A DNA stretch of 64,000 bases from Isoetes taiwanensis (GCA_021234155.1 JAJEKV010000057.1:126001-190000), one strand, 5' to 3'. Numbered from the stretch's first letter, positions 9,618-20,977 are shown. The notes: generated from the letters alone by a model not told the origin. Program-made: numbers and translations.

Positions 9618-10595
9618 CCCGGGGGTGCACCTAATGTAAAGTCTATATGGCATGTGCTTGCATAGAGTTAAGAGAAATTATCCCTTATATGGAAATTTCT
9701 AAAGAAAATATACCTCATATAAGCAAAGTTTCATTAAATATGGAATATACAGGGTAAGTTGGAATAATTTTAATGTAGGGTGTTTGGAGGGTTATGTATA
9801 CCTCTATACTTATAGTAAGGTTACATGTATTAAAAAGGGTTATATATACATGTTGCAGGAGAAGGTTATGTATATCGTATATGTCACTACATACATATTT
9901 ATGCATATATGTGTACATGATACTCAAATATATAACCAATCCTTCCAATGTATGGCTGCTGCATGGTTATCCTAAATTGGAAGGGTTCCAATGAAAGGGT
10001 TATATATACCCTATATAATGCTATGCCTATACCATCTTATACATCTATCTATCTTTAATTACATAAGTATCAACCATGCATAAGACATTTGCTTACCATA
10101 TGCCATTATAGCCTCTGCTATGTCATTCGTTCCAACACCTGCAACAAGAAGAAGAGGATGGAAATATATTATGAGTTATATATAACCAGACTTTCTGAAC
10201 CACAAGCATGCCATGGATGATGTATCTTTTCAATCATGAACCACAATTTGTTTATTCACATAATAGGAAGATATCTTGCATCCTTAGAAAAGGTCATTTG
10301 TGGATTCATGTCATCAAATCTTCTAAATGGCATTTAATATGGATCTAATGCCAATTACATTCTGTCATATAATAGAGTGTCAGCTATATTTGAAGCTAAA
10401 TGGAATGATCAGGTATCTTTGTTGGAGTTATATAGCCTAAATACAGATGAAGGTTGCATTAATAGAGCTTAAATGGCGCAACGACCCTATTTCATGCTAA
10501 ATGAATCCAGGGAACTAGTTAAATGGCGCACATGCTCCATTTAGCTTAATGGAGAAAAAGTGATTCCATTGAATTTTGACTCCATTTAAGCTAAA

Positions 10596-10625
10596 CTAGT
10601 AATGGTGCCCAGCGTTGCTGGGCAT
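10596..10625 (-). terminator. Helitron H1 3' terminus with hairpin
   Basis: The palindrome GCCCAGCGTTGCTGGGC is followed (element sense) by ACCATTA and the terminal CTAG. The hairpin is thought to act as the stop signal for rolling-circle transfer. The same 3' end occurs at 49,884-49,913, and with a damaged CTAG at 47,553-47,580. Confidence 0.85.
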
Positions 10626-11429
10626 AATTTGAAAGCATGTAAATGTTTTGGTCGCATTGAGAAAAGCGTGCAATATTAATTCAATTGTTGTATCTTTTTA
10701 TTATGGCAAAAACTTCTGAAAGGTTTAATAACATTTCAGAAACCTAGCTCCTTCATGTTAGATAGTGTTGCATTGGGGTAGTTGAGAGCTTTGAGTAGAA
10801 CATCATTGGTGCTTCTTTGTAGCAATTTTGAGCAGGAGTAAAATATTAATCTGTGTAGGCTTTGAGGTGAGGTTATGGTCAAAGTCTATAATTCTTCGTG
10901 GGGTGGGGAGGAGCATCTTGTTGCTTGTGTGTATAAGGTCTTCTATTTAATGGAGGTCATGTTGGTTGATGATCCTAACCTCTGCTATGCTCCCAAGTCA
11001 ATCAAGTTGTCTTTCATGATGCATTCTTCAGATATCTCAACCAAGTCGTGATCGAGGTTTGGTTGTTGGCCCTGCATATGTTGGATGTCTCAGTTGTTCA
11101 TCTTCTTTGGTGTGGTAGATTAATTTTCTCGTTTTATTCTATAGGGTACTTAGGCACATTTTATTACACACACAATTTTACACCTATATTTTAAAATCAT
11201 GGTTGATGCTCCCATAAGCAGTTGGAAAATAATTTACCTGTGTAACGCTTGAGGCAAAAGCAAACTAAGGAGCTCCCATCAATCCAAATAATATGAAGGA
11301 CGTTATAGAATCTCACTTGCACAACAGGAAAAGGATACACAATATTGCTACAATTTGGATGGCAATGGTTGTTTGTTGCAAGAATTGTATTATTGCATTA
11401 AATCATCCATGAGCACAACATTACCATGA

Positions 11430-11640
11430 GATATTGCCATAGGAAGCACTCTGAAGATATGTTTGCCAAACGTAAGAGCCCAGAAGCGCCATGCAATGCT
11501 TTTCATACTTTGTCAATTTGGATAACTGCAAAGTATTGAGCTTACAATCACATTTGCCATAGGAAGCACTTTGGAAGATATATTTGCCAATTGTTCTAGA
11601 AGGCCATGCAATGCCTTTCATAATTTGTCAATCTGGACAA
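11430..11640. repeat. Imperfect direct repeat inside Helitron H1
   Basis: Two units of about 110 bp share GGAAGCACT, GAAGATAT, TTTGCCAA, GCCATGCAATGC and CTTTTCATA or CTTTCATAA words. The ORFs across it are low in information. No gene is called. Confidence 0.5.
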
Positions 11641-11818
11641 TCGCAGAATATTGATGATTGCAACGAATAGAGCGAATAGAGCAAATGAAATACACAATAT
11701 ACAAAAGCAGGTGACCTTCCATCTACATTGAAAGCATGTGCTTCCTTTTCATAGCCTTATTGAGAGAGTCCTAACATCATGCTACTCCATGTGAACCCAC
11801 ATCCTTGTATGCCATATT

Positions 11819-12391
11819 GTCAAACACCTGTATATAGCATTCTAACTCCCGCACCTTTGATACATATTGATTAAAGCATTCACTCGGTTTGGCACCATCA
11901 GCAATAGCTTCAATTAAACCACCTTCATCATGTACATCTATAAACCTTCATCATGTACATCTATGCTCTTTGGTTTTCATCATAACCTTGTAAAGCTGCT
12001 AACTTTCTATAAGCCACTCGAATAAAGAGATGGCTGGGCAGGGCATTGAAAGCATGTATGATCACACAAACTCAACATGTTGGCAGATCTCATGTGAGCC
12101 TTCATAGCTAATGCTCAATTAAATGCAGAACGGAGAGTTTGAAGTTGGATAGAAAGAATTTTTATGAGAGGATTTGGCCCCAAACAAAAAAAGGCGCATT
12201 GAATATCCTGCCATAAAGGATCCTGAAAGGAAATATCAAGAATTTAATAGTCGTCTTTTGCACTTTTCAACTCCACTTTTTCAGAAAAACAAAAAACTAA
12301 GGCTTACAACTTCAGCTTCCAATTTTGCGAGCTTTGGGCCCAGTGCACGTGCCTGTGTATTTAAGAGAAGAATATGATAACATTAAAAGGA
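11819..12391. repeat. Internal duplication of Helitron H1, unit a
   Basis: About 570 bp starting GTCAAACACCTGTATATAGC recurs at 13,264-13,831 in the same orientation with a few differences. It includes exon d of the captured histidine phosphatase. In unit b that exon has one extra C (GGGCCCCAG), which breaks its frame. Confidence 0.85.
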
Positions 12392-12949
12392 ATATGGAAA
12401 TGCATTCTATGCTCTGATAAAAGTTTCTGTTAGAAAAAGACGAAGTCCACACCTGCTGAATGCCTAATGAGGAAAGCCGCACATCAAAAGCATCATTAGA
12501 GAAGGACGTGTGCCCATGGCGTATAAGATGCACAGTCTGCAGGTTTTTTTAGTGTCCAAACCACATTGCAGCATTAAGCATCCGCCCAATAAACAACAGA
12601 ATAAGATGCATTTCAGAACAAAACCAAAACCAGGCAGCTCACATGACCTATTTTGGAAGGATGAGCTCAATTTACTAACCTTCCTTGAAGCCCGGAATAT
12701 TGGAAACAGTTTGCATTTCCCAAGATCATCGACCTGAATTAATTATCCTGCCCAATCAGATCTTTACATAATGCACTGGAAGTAATATAATGTACAGCAC
12801 ATCTAAAAACGTGTTGATGAATATATAGCCAACATTTAAACTAATAAACATAAAATACGAATATGACATACCTTATCTTGGAAATCATCCTTGCTAGAAA
12901 TGTTGCGATTACTGTTTGAACCGACCTCAGCTTGGGGCTCTACAGGAAA
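12308..12949 (-). pseudogene. Captured histidine-phosphatase (phosphoglycerate mutase-like) exons
   Basis: Four exon-like segments on the minus strand, each flanked by AG and GT and all phase 0: a, 12,949-12,872 (26 codons); b, 12,733-12,680 (18); c, 12,536-12,453 (28); d, 12,352-12,308 (15). Exon c holds the signature TVHLIRHGHTSFSND, the RHG motif whose His takes the phosphate in the histidine-phosphatase superfamily, then VRLSSLGIQQ. Exon d continues ARALGPKLAKLEAEV, the usual LG..QARxLG stretch that follows the catalytic loop. The later part of the enzyme (the second catalytic His) is not found, so this is a partial gene copy carried by the Helitron. Upstream exons are not identified. The source gene is probably a plant phosphoglycerate mutase-like gene elsewhere in the genome. 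Confidence 0.75.
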
Positions 12950-13263
12950 CTGAAAATGAATCAAGAAAGATTTGTTATTATTATGTGTCTGTGCAGCTTA
13001 CCTAAATGGCCAGATTGACTTGACAGGCAGCGATCTAAGTGAGAGAGTATAAACCCCCTGCCAAAATGTTTTTATATACTGCATAATGCAAAACTCTGAG
13101 AATCTCTCGGCAGAAAGAGCTCCTGCCATACCAGCTCCTAAGCCATTCGAATATTCGATGCCCTGTTTTAGCAGACCACAGGGAATTGAACCCTGCTTTG
13201 AGCTCTAGCTACCGCTTCAAGGGGATCTGTAAAACAAAGCAGAAGGTTTTAAACGAATTAAAA

Positions 13264-13831
13264 GTCAAACACCTGTATATAGCATTCTAACTCCCACACC
13301 TTTGATACATATTGATTAAAGCATTCACTCAGTTTGGCACCATCAGCAATAGCTTCAATTAAACCACCTTCATCATGTACATCTATAAACCTTCATCATG
13401 TACATTTATGCTCTTTAGTTTTCATCATAACCTTGTAAAGCTGCTAACTTTCTATAAGCCACTCGAATAAAGAGATGGTTGGGCAGGGCATTGAAAGCAT
13501 GTATGATCACACAAACTCAACATGTTGGCAGATCTCATGTGAGCCTTCAGTCAATTAAATGCAGAACGGAGAGTTTGAAGTTGGATAGAAAGAATTTTTA
13601 TGAGAGGCTTTGGCCCCAAACAAAAAAAGGCGCATTGAATATCCTGCCATAAAGGATCCTGAAAGGAAATATCAAGAATTTAATAGTCCTGTCTTTTGCA
13701 CTTTTCAACTCCACTTTTTCAGAAAAACAGAAAACTAAGGCTTACAACTTCAGCTTCCAATTTTGCGAGCTTTGGGCCCCAGTGCACGTGCCTGTGTATT
13801 TAAGAGAAGAATATGATAACATTAAAAGGAA
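13264..13831. repeat. Internal duplication of Helitron H1, unit b
   Basis: Second unit of the duplication of about 570 bp. It lies upstream of the four-exon segment in element sense. A one-base gain in exon d and other small changes mark it as the more decayed unit. Confidence 0.85.
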
Positions 13832-14750
13832 CCAGACAGGAGAGAATATAAGCACTTTCAAAATTGCAAATACAGAGGATTAAGCTCACCAAAGTAGACC
13901 GATGCATGATATATCTTGCAACGCATCATACTAATGAGGTCAGAAAATTCACTTGGAGAGCAAGCTTCCTTGTACCTACCATGCTAGGTGGGGGCATGCT
14001 TTGATGCCACAAACTTTTTTCCTCTGACTCGTACTGCATGCTGAGTTTCTACCAGCAATAGATTAACTGACCAATTTAGATTTCCCATCATTTTTGAAGC
14101 GATGTATATTTGGTGCCAGGTGATTGCAATGAGGTCTCAATATATCTCAACATATTACTTAGCTAATCTGCTTAAGGGACAACCGAAATAGTTCAATAGA
14201 TAATTATTCCCAAAGGCTAACTCTGTACAAAAGAATGAACAAAAAACATCATCACGTACCCATTTAACATAGATCTTGAAGGCTCTTGGTTGCAAAAGCT
14301 ACAAAATATCATCTCCATGGGCAACATGCAATCCTCTTTTACAGGTCGTTCTTGGCGGCTTCCAGAATGCTAAAGCTGAGATTTCAATGCCGAAGATGCT
14401 GCGAGATCATGGCTTCACCAATAGTAAGATTCACCAAGTTCTGAAGACCACACTCTGCCATCGGCCTGCTCAGCGACCCTCCCCTGCCCTGCCATATCAG
14501 CTTTAGATCTTGTCCTGCTCCCCCTGGAAAAAGTGAGCGAGACAAAGCCATCATAAATATGTATAGCAGAATAAGGTGAAGAAAAGGCTATGGCGGCAAC
14601 AGCGTCCGGCGAGGGGTGCGATGACCGCCCTCGCTAAACCTAGAAAAAAATAACCCACGTGGCATCATCTCCTCCATTGGCTTGATCAAATCTGGAGCGT
14701 CCAAATTAGGGCTGGGTCCAACACTTACACAATAACATTATAATATAAGA
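13832..14750 (-). other. Helitron H1 5' region, no certain gene
   Basis: The 5' terminal 100 bp resembles that of Helitron H4 (TCTTATATTATAATGTT, then GTGTAA). A minus-strand frame starting near 14,553 (MALSRSLFPGGAGQ) is open for 56 codons and might be a captured first exon, but nothing confirms it. Confidence 0.4.
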
Positions 14751-14894
14751 TGGAGCTTATGCCCATTCTGATGATAATTTCATCTTGAAATGGGGTCGCC
14801 GCACCATTTAAAGCTCCATTTGAACTCAACTTTCAGCTTTATTTAAGCTAACGGTGGATCGAGATGGGCCAGATCTTTTATTATATTATTATTA

Positions 14895-15165
14895 TTTTTT
14901 TTTTTTTTTTTTTTTTGTGTGACTGGTCCTGCCAAATGGCGCGACGGCGCCATTTGAAGGAAATGGCGCCATCGCCCATTTAAGGCGTAACCGATCCACC
15001 AAAAAAAAAAAAAAAGTCCTTTTTTTTTTTTTTTTTAGAGGCTGATCTTGCCAAATGGCGGGATGGCGCCATTTCCTTCAAATGGCGCCATCGCGCCATT
15101 TCCTTCAAATGGCACCATCGCGCCATTTAGCAAGATCAACCCCACACACACACATTTCTTCCTTC
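14895..15165. repeat. Foldback inverted repeat, copy 2 (left outer arm lost)
   Basis: A T run (14,895-14,916), then GTGTGACTGGTCCTGCCAAA, GAAGGAAATGGCGCCA, a second A/T-run hairpin (15,000-15,036) and the right arm as in copy 1. The left outer arm and about 1.2 kb before it are missing. The break lies in the T run, which suggests slippage or recombination between homopolymers. Confidence 0.65.
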
Positions 15166-16201
15166 GCCATTTGGCAGCACAAGACTTTTCCCCTGGTTGT
15201 AATTGCCTAATGGTGCCATACCGCAATTTCCTTCAAAAAAAATTCATCTTTATCTTATCTTATCTTCAAATAGCATTGCGACGCCATTTCTTTATCCCAA
15301 CTGACTATGTTAAAGCTGTCGATGAGATTTTTGACGAGACTTATTAAAATAGATTGTGCAACATATGCCTATCTCATGTAAAACTGTTGATATATTTAAA
15401 GCAAATGGTGAAGCTGCGCAATTTGCTAGGTAATTACACATAAGTAAAATGGCGCAGCTGCGCTATTTGCAAGGCCACTTCAACATTTTAATGTGTTTAA
15501 ATACAACTTTACAGGAATAAATAGAGTATATTTGGACCATATTTCAGACTAAATGCCAGTTTGTACAGGTACTTTTGCTTCATTTCATTTCAAATGCAGC
15601 AACTTTCATGCTATTTCTTATAGTTTTGTTTAGTATATGGCGCCATAGTGTTCTTTTTTTAGTGCATTTTTGCGCCATTTCATCCCAAATGCAGCAATTT
15701 TTGTGCCATTTCCTTTAGTTTTTCCACTAAATAGTGTAGATTTGATCAATAAATGTGCGAAAAAACAAGGAACAAAACAATTTCAGTGAAAGTTGGAATC
15801 ACGAAATTTTCATATTTAATGAAACTGTGCTTATATTTCATATACCCCTACCATATTTCTCTTATATAGATACGGAATTCAAGCAAGAAAAATACCCCCT
15901 CCCATATATGGATACGGTTTTGGCCCCAAGAAAACCCCCTCCTTACTGAGTGCACCACCCTGGGTAGCACGTAGTCGAATTTCTGTAGCATGTAGTCGAA
16001 TTTCTGTAGTATGTAGCAGGTAGTCAGATTTTTGTAGCAGGTGTTTCTGTTGAGGAAGTCCGTTCTTGGTTTATTCAGCGGATCGATGTTTTGCCATGTA
16101 CCTAATCGTCCGTGAAAAAATCCGGCGCCAAAAATCAGGTAATTACAGGCTGACGTGGATAAAAACTGTATACGTGAATGGCCTTCTGGTCCAATATCGC
16201 C

Positions 16202-16217
16202 AACCCTAAACCCTAAA
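16202..16217 (+). promoter_or_regulatory. Telo-box, copy 2
   Basis: AACCCTAAACCCTAAA, same context as at 4,790. Confidence 0.5.
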
Positions 16218-16483
16218 GTAAGATGCGTGCATACATAAATGGTGTCCGACAGTTTCTAGACTTCTTATGTGATAAGAGCATGACATGAGAAAATCTCTCT
16301 CTTTTTTTCTCCTTCTCAGCAAGCCACCCACATTTCAATTCAACAAGCACCCTGCACATGTAGCCTATGTTTTGTACAGAGTTTGTGCATTCACATTTTC
16401 AATGTTGATTGTTATATTCTCAAGTTGCAATATTGCCAGCGCAACTTGTCTTCTTGTATAGCAGATTACTTCCATGTTTTATC

Positions 16484-17161
16484 TTAGTTGAAATTTTGGA
16501 GAAAGGCGTTACACCAAAGGAAAAAAGAATTCCTTGCCTGCCTTATGTTGCAACTCTGTATGAGATTCTTAACCTCATCAGTTATTGCATCTGATCTCTT
16601 TTTCCTTGAAAACATTGACCACGGAACACATTCTTGTTCTGCCATTACTCTTCTTCTGGTTGCTGCAATAACAAATTTTCTTGATACATGAAGGAGGCGT
16701 GCAACTGCAGACTGGTTGGTTTTGTTTGCTGTTGAAGATACCATTTGCAATGTGGACTTTCTTGCTTGCATTATATCTGTCTTCCTTAGTTTCTTTTGCT
16801 GATTAAGTGTCTCTTGAACAGTTCTATTGACATTCTTCATGATCTTGCTTTGATCATGATCAACAAAATTCACCTCCAGTGGCAATTTTTTCTTCACTCT
16901 CTTCACAAATCTGTGCACCACCAGTGCCTTATCCCTTTTTTTCAAAGGCTTTGTGATATTATTGAAATAATCGTCCAAACTCTTGGACAATTCTTGAAGC
17001 CTTCTCGCACTCAAGCCACTATCAACTTGAGGCTGGATATTTTCTTTCTCCCTCTCCCTATCTCTTTTCCGCTGTCTAGATTGCCTTCTTCTCTCGGCTT
17101 GAATTTCCCAGAAAATTTGAAGTCGCTTTTCTTCATCTAAATCTGATGCTGATTGATCCAT
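16484..17161 (-). CDS. ORF E, copy 2: HTH-like protein of unknown function (225 aa)
   Basis: The best full-length version, from ATG at 17,161 to the stop at 16,484. Residues 1-60 are highly charged and probably coiled (EIQAERRRQSRQRKRDRERE). Residues 60-140 are basic and helical. Around residues 150-170, VARLLHVSRKFVIAATRRR looks like a helix-turn-helix, and RKKRSDAITDEVKNLIQSC follows near 185-205. From general knowledge, VxRxLxVSRxxVxxAxxRR followed by RKKRxDAIxDEVxxxI is the DNA-binding start of a family of transposon-like proteins found in early-diverging plants and aquatic invertebrates; I cannot name it with certainty. The last 20 residues (NSFFLWCNAFLQNFN) probably run into non-coding DNA, so the catalytic part would be missing. 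It lies divergently from ORF F. Confidence 0.5.
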   Translation of the reverse strand: MDQSASDLDEEKRLQIFWEIQAERRRQSRQRKRDREREKENIQPQVDSGLSARRLQELSKSLDDYFNNITKPLKKRDKALVVHRFVKRVKKKLPLEVNFVDHDQSKIMKNVNRTVQETLNQQKKLRKTDIMQARKSTLQMVSSTANKTNQSAVARLLHVSRKFVIAATRRRVMAEQECVPWSMFSRKKRSDAITDEVKNLIQSCNIRQARNSFFLWCNAFLQNFN

Positions 17162-17514
17162 TTAGAATCGTGTTGTACAGAGAATTGTGTTGTACAGAGA
17201 AACCGTGTTGTACAAAGAAAATTCTGTTCAGGGGTACAACACCGGATCATGCTTCCCGCCATAGCCAAATCCAACCCCGCCAAATTGATTCTGTACCGAA
17301 TTTGATTTTGCGGGTAGCCATGTCATCGATCCGGATGCAATTTGCTAAAACGGATCATCTCGATCCCGCTCTCCAAGCACCTCCAAGCACACCGGACCAA
17401 CCACGAAAAGCAGCGTGTCCGGATGGGTGCTTTTGTACCCCAATATCTAACTTAGACCCTTAGCCAAGCCTTATATCCAAGGGCAAGAACAAGCTGTGGG
17501 ATAGGACAAGAACC

Positions 17515-18480
17515 ATGCCCGACTACATGATATGCAAGCACAATAGGCATAGATATCTCTCAGCCCATGCAGCCCTCGCCCTATTCATGCAGTATAAGGC
17601 AATCAACAAGGTGGGGGAGCCCTCAATTCAGCCTTTGGACCTAGCGCCACTCGACACTCGAAGGGAGCAAAGCCACATCCATGAGATCGAGTCCTCCGAA
17701 AAATCCGAAAATACCATGGCATAACATCGGGGACACCAAAGACCGCAAATTGAGCGGGGATTACGAGCAACTAGGGGAAGAAAACCCGGGTTGGGAAAGC
17801 GTAGAGGCGATGAGGATGGAGAGGCGAATAACCAGGCATGATGATGAAATCAGGCGGGCCTATGAACCACCAATCGGCATCACAGCCCTATCACCAATAG
17901 TCATCGACGGAGAGGAGTACATCTTGGCAAACGACATCCTCAACCTTCCTTACTGCCAAGAAGAAGGGCTTAGAATCGACGAGCCCTTAGGTTTGATGGC
18001 AAAGGAGCAGCAAAGCGACTTCATCGACTACTCCTATCGAGAAATTCCAAGGGAGCTCATGCAGAGACACTCTTCTGTTGGGAGACAATATCGGACATAG
18101 CAGCCTATGAGCGGATAAGGGAGATGTATCGTCAACAGAACCAATCATCCCGGAGGAGGAGTTTCAAGAAATACAAGGCATTGTACAAAACCAAAAAGAG
18201 GCCCAAGCTCTAGCCGAACAGTTCATTCCAGGAGTATGCGGGAGGCATCCAGTAGCATCAACCTGGAGAGCACAACTACCATGTGGAGGGACCATGAAGA
18301 CCTCTTGGCATTAGACGCCTACATGGCGCGGCTTCGGAGAAAGGGCACGGGTTCAAGGCCATAGGGGAAAGGTAAGGTACTCGGGTACTATCTTCCGATC
18401 CTTAGCCAAGGGGCGATGATAGTTTTTCACAAGGAGTTCAGCCCACGAGAAAGAAGAGTCGGTGGCGCTCCTCATAACAC
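17515..18480 (+). pseudogene. ORF F, copy 2 (multiply frameshifted)
   Basis: The first 60 codons match copy 1, then the frame breaks near 17,698. A second open piece (17,681-18,100) covers the middle of F. The last part is out of frame. Most changes are at places where copy 1 has CAG, CTG or GTAC (for example ATCAGGGA to ATCGGGGA, GAGCAGGA to GAGCGGGGA). This looks more like context-dependent error or decay than ordinary drift. The overlapping small ORF is still open at 18,490-18,732. Confidence 0.7.
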
Positions 18481-18489
18481 TCTCTGGCT

Positions 18490-18732
18490 TTGGATCATAT
18501 CATTCTCTTTAAGAGATCCGTGGCACTTCACTGCCTCGACTTCGCCAGGGGCCACCTCAGGGACGCAACATTGATGGTAGTGGCGGCAACGGCACCCGAA
18601 CTCCCCGCACCCCAAATGGCTCGAGCACTTTCGAGGGGTCTTCCGAAATATCTTGGGAGGAACGTCGGCAAAGGACTTCGACTCAGGGATGTCAAGAACT
18701 TCTTCAAATCGATGAAGGGGCATCGAAGATGA
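18490..18732 (+). CDS. Small ORF overlapping the end of F, copy 2 (80 aa)
   Basis: Same as 7,075-7,317 except for a scrambled stretch around residues 48-55 (SRGLPKYLG for EGGSSRNIL). Status uncertain. Confidence 0.3.
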   Translation: MDHIILFKRSVALHCLDFARGHLRDATLMVVAATAPELPAPQMARALSRGLPKYLGRNVGKGLRLRDVKNFFKSMKGHRR

Positions 18733-19687
18733 ACATTTTCTGTTTTCACTTATCTTCTAAATTGTATTGAATGTTTTCAGTCCTATGTATTGTCATGAAT
18801 CCTATATTAATGCGTAACTTTTATATATGAATTACTATAAATTGTCCTTGACTTATAAGTGGAATTTTGGCATGATTTCTTTTATACCTAACAATAATTG
18901 CCTTGTAAATAAGGATGATTAATATATAACTTCAATAACAAGCATTGATGACCAATACTTATAGCAAGGAACATCGGCTCAGGGTCTCAAGGCCAGGGCC
19001 GGCAACACCAATGGGTACCTGGAAACTTGTTTGGGCGAGAACAAGACGACAACAACGATGAAATGACGGTGGAGACAATGAATGCAAGACTCGCGCAGAT
19101 GAGAAACTAGATGCAAAACACCGATTACAAAAAACCTCAACGTTCTTGACATGATATATTGTTGAAAATCATTGTATTCGTCATGTATTAAAACAAATTG
19201 ATTAGCCAACAATCGCAGTCTAGATACCAAGCCTAAATAAAAATTTAGCAAGTCTTACCTTGCTAAAGCCTTCTGGTGTGCCTTTTACTAGTTTTTCCTC
19301 GTTTTTTTTTTTTTTTTTTTTTTTAAAGTAAGAGACGGTTTTGTCATTAATTATAAGATCTCAAGTACATAGCAAAGTGTATGCTTTTGCTAGAAGAGCA
19401 TACCAAAATATGCATGTAAAACCAACAAGGAGTTTCATAATACAGTATGATCTCTAACGATATAAAGTATGACAGTCAACAGCAAATAAGTAAATATCTT
19501 GAAAGTATAGTTTCTTGAATGAAGAGAAAACCAAGGTATTCCATCATGTTGAAGAGATCACTTGAATTATCAACTTCCCCAAACTGTAGAGTCCCGCCAA
19601 CATGTTAATCCACCAAAAACGTAAGCTAGATCAAAATTAAACAAGAGCAGGAGCATGCTTTGCTGGGAAGCAAGAAGGAGGTGATAT

Positions 19688-20152
19688 TCAGGACTCAGAA
19701 AATAAGACTGAATTATAGTAGGCATTAAAAGCATCAGTGGATCCAAAGATATAATGATCAGGGGACCAGTTATTGCTATAGAATAGGCAAAATTTGTCCT
19801 TGTTCTCCAAAAGGATCAGCAAGGATCCATATAGATCAGCAAGTAGCTTGTGATTGTAGTACATAGTTCTATACCTTGTCATCTGTGTCTCAGTAAGTAT
19901 GAAGTTGTGGTTTGACAGAAAGGTCCACAAGCAATGAACCTGCACTACCTCCCTGCAGAAGATGGCAGCCCACAAATCCTCACTTTCCTTTTGATATCTT
20001 CTGTGTCCTGTTCTCATAAGAAATGATTCCATCGAGGTAGCAATACTGTTTTGCATAATCTGATCTTTAGCTTGTTGACTGAAAGGCGAGATGTCATCAA
20101 ATTTGCTTCTTCCATCACCACGCAGGAATTCAAGATATTCTAGGATCATCAA
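19688..20152 (-). CDS. LINE-tail ORF H, full-length version (154 aa)
   Basis: It starts MMILEYLEFLRGDGRSKFDD and ends NAYYNSVLFSES. The product is mixed in charge, with several aromatic residues (YRTMYYNHKLLADLYGSLL) but no signal peptide or clear membrane span. It lies about 0.36 kb before the LINE poly(A). I do not recognise it. It may be LINE 3' sequence read as protein, or host sequence trapped there. Copies 1 and 3 are damaged. Confidence 0.35.
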   Translation of the reverse strand: MMILEYLEFLRGDGRSKFDDISPFSQQAKDQIMQNSIATSMESFLMRTGHRRYQKESEDLWAAIFCREVVQVHCLWTFLSNHNFILTETQMTRYRTMYYNHKLLADLYGSLLILLENKDKFCLFYSNNWSPDHYIFGSTDAFNAYYNSVLFSES

Positions 20153-20209
20153 GCAGTAAAAAGTTAGAATCTATAGCATTCAAAATTGAAGTAAATGTCC
20201 CTTATACTG

Positions 20210-20916
20210 TCCATGTGCCTCCCAATTCCTGTCATAGTTAGTTCCATATTTCTTTTGTGAGCAGTTGCAATAGTCTCAAAGTCAAATAGAAAATGCATCT
20301 TTATCCAAAAGATAGAAGGCCTTTTCTTTCCAAACAAGACACGATTTCCAGCTTTCTAAATATTCCAAAGAGCAATGTAAATAACTGAATTGAGAAATCT
20401 ATCATCATATTGGATAAGGGATAGAAGATTCTCATCATTTGCAATGCCAGATTTATCAGCAATCCAAGTCCAGAAATATTTCAATTTGTTACAAAGAAAG
20501 ATATGACACATATCCTCAACTCTATCACATGCTATGGAACAATTTGCTATGATGTTAGAATTTCTCTTAGACAAAGAGTACAAAGTGTTCAAACTGCCAT
20601 TGGCGAGAAGCCAAATGAAATATGAAATTTTAGAAGGACAATAAGAGTTCCATACATTATGAAAGAGATCCTTAAGTTGAGCATGATTAATAGACCATTT
20701 CAATATAGCTTTGTTGTCATCCATATTGGAGGACATAGCATTGTACACATACTTAACTTTGTAAACCCCTTTGCCATTTATAGTCCAGTCACCCTTCCCA
20801 GAATTGGGAGACATATTAGAAAGATAAGGTTTGATATGAGTGTAGATCTTCTTGTCTGAGGAAGTACCCTTAATTGAGAGTGAACAATCCGTGAGAGCCC
20901 AAAGAACACAAAACAC
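20210..20916 (-). pseudogene. LINE polyprotein C-terminus (zf-RVT region), copy 3
   Basis: 186-aa frame like copies 1 and 2, with CSIACDRVEDMCHIF and KLKYFWTWIADK. It ends at the same premature stop at about 20,356. Confidence 0.75.
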
Positions 20917-20977
20917 ATGAACCGATTTACGGAATCTTTGTTTTTGTTTGCATTTTGAAGGAATTTATGGTTCAATG

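Larger units (their letters stand above)
10596..14750 (-). mobile_element. Helitron H1 (4,155 bp), inserted in copy 2
   Basis: The 3' end lies at 10,596: CTAG, then ACCATTA on the element strand, then the 17-bp hairpin GCCCAGC-AAC-GCTGGGC. The 5' end lies at 14,750 and reads TCTTATATTATAATGTT on the minus strand. It sits between A (10,595) and T (14,751). Joining the flanks gives CTAAATGGAGC, exactly the uninterrupted text of copies 1 (about 2,195-2,205) and 3 (about 22,016-22,026). These are the hallmarks of Helitrons, which use rolling-circle transposition and make no target duplication. No Rep/helicase gene is present, so it is non-autonomous. It carries captured gene exons and an internal duplication of about 570 bp. 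Confidence 0.93.
8796..20203 (+). repeat. Tandem compound unit, copy 2 (with Helitron insertion)
   Basis: Second copy, 11,408 bp, or 7,253 bp after removing the 4,155-bp Helitron at 10,596-14,750. Next to the Helitron side it lacks about 1.2 kb that copies 1 and 3 have: the text jumps near 14,895 from the AT-rich segment straight into the T run of the foldback. ORF F is scrambled by many small changes here, while ORF E (16,484-17,161) is open over its full length. Confidence 0.9.
19302..20955 (-). mobile_element. LINE (L1-like) 3' fragment, copy 2/3 junction
   Basis: T run at 19,302-19,324 (the element's poly(A)), small ORF H at 20,152-19,688, coding end at 20,916-20,210. Same structure as 7,889-9,550. 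Confidence 0.7.

Noticed and set aside
10596-10625. Bacterial-type intrinsic terminator
   Set aside because: The GC hairpin is the Helitron 3' signal, followed by CTAG and a T flank, not by a U tract.
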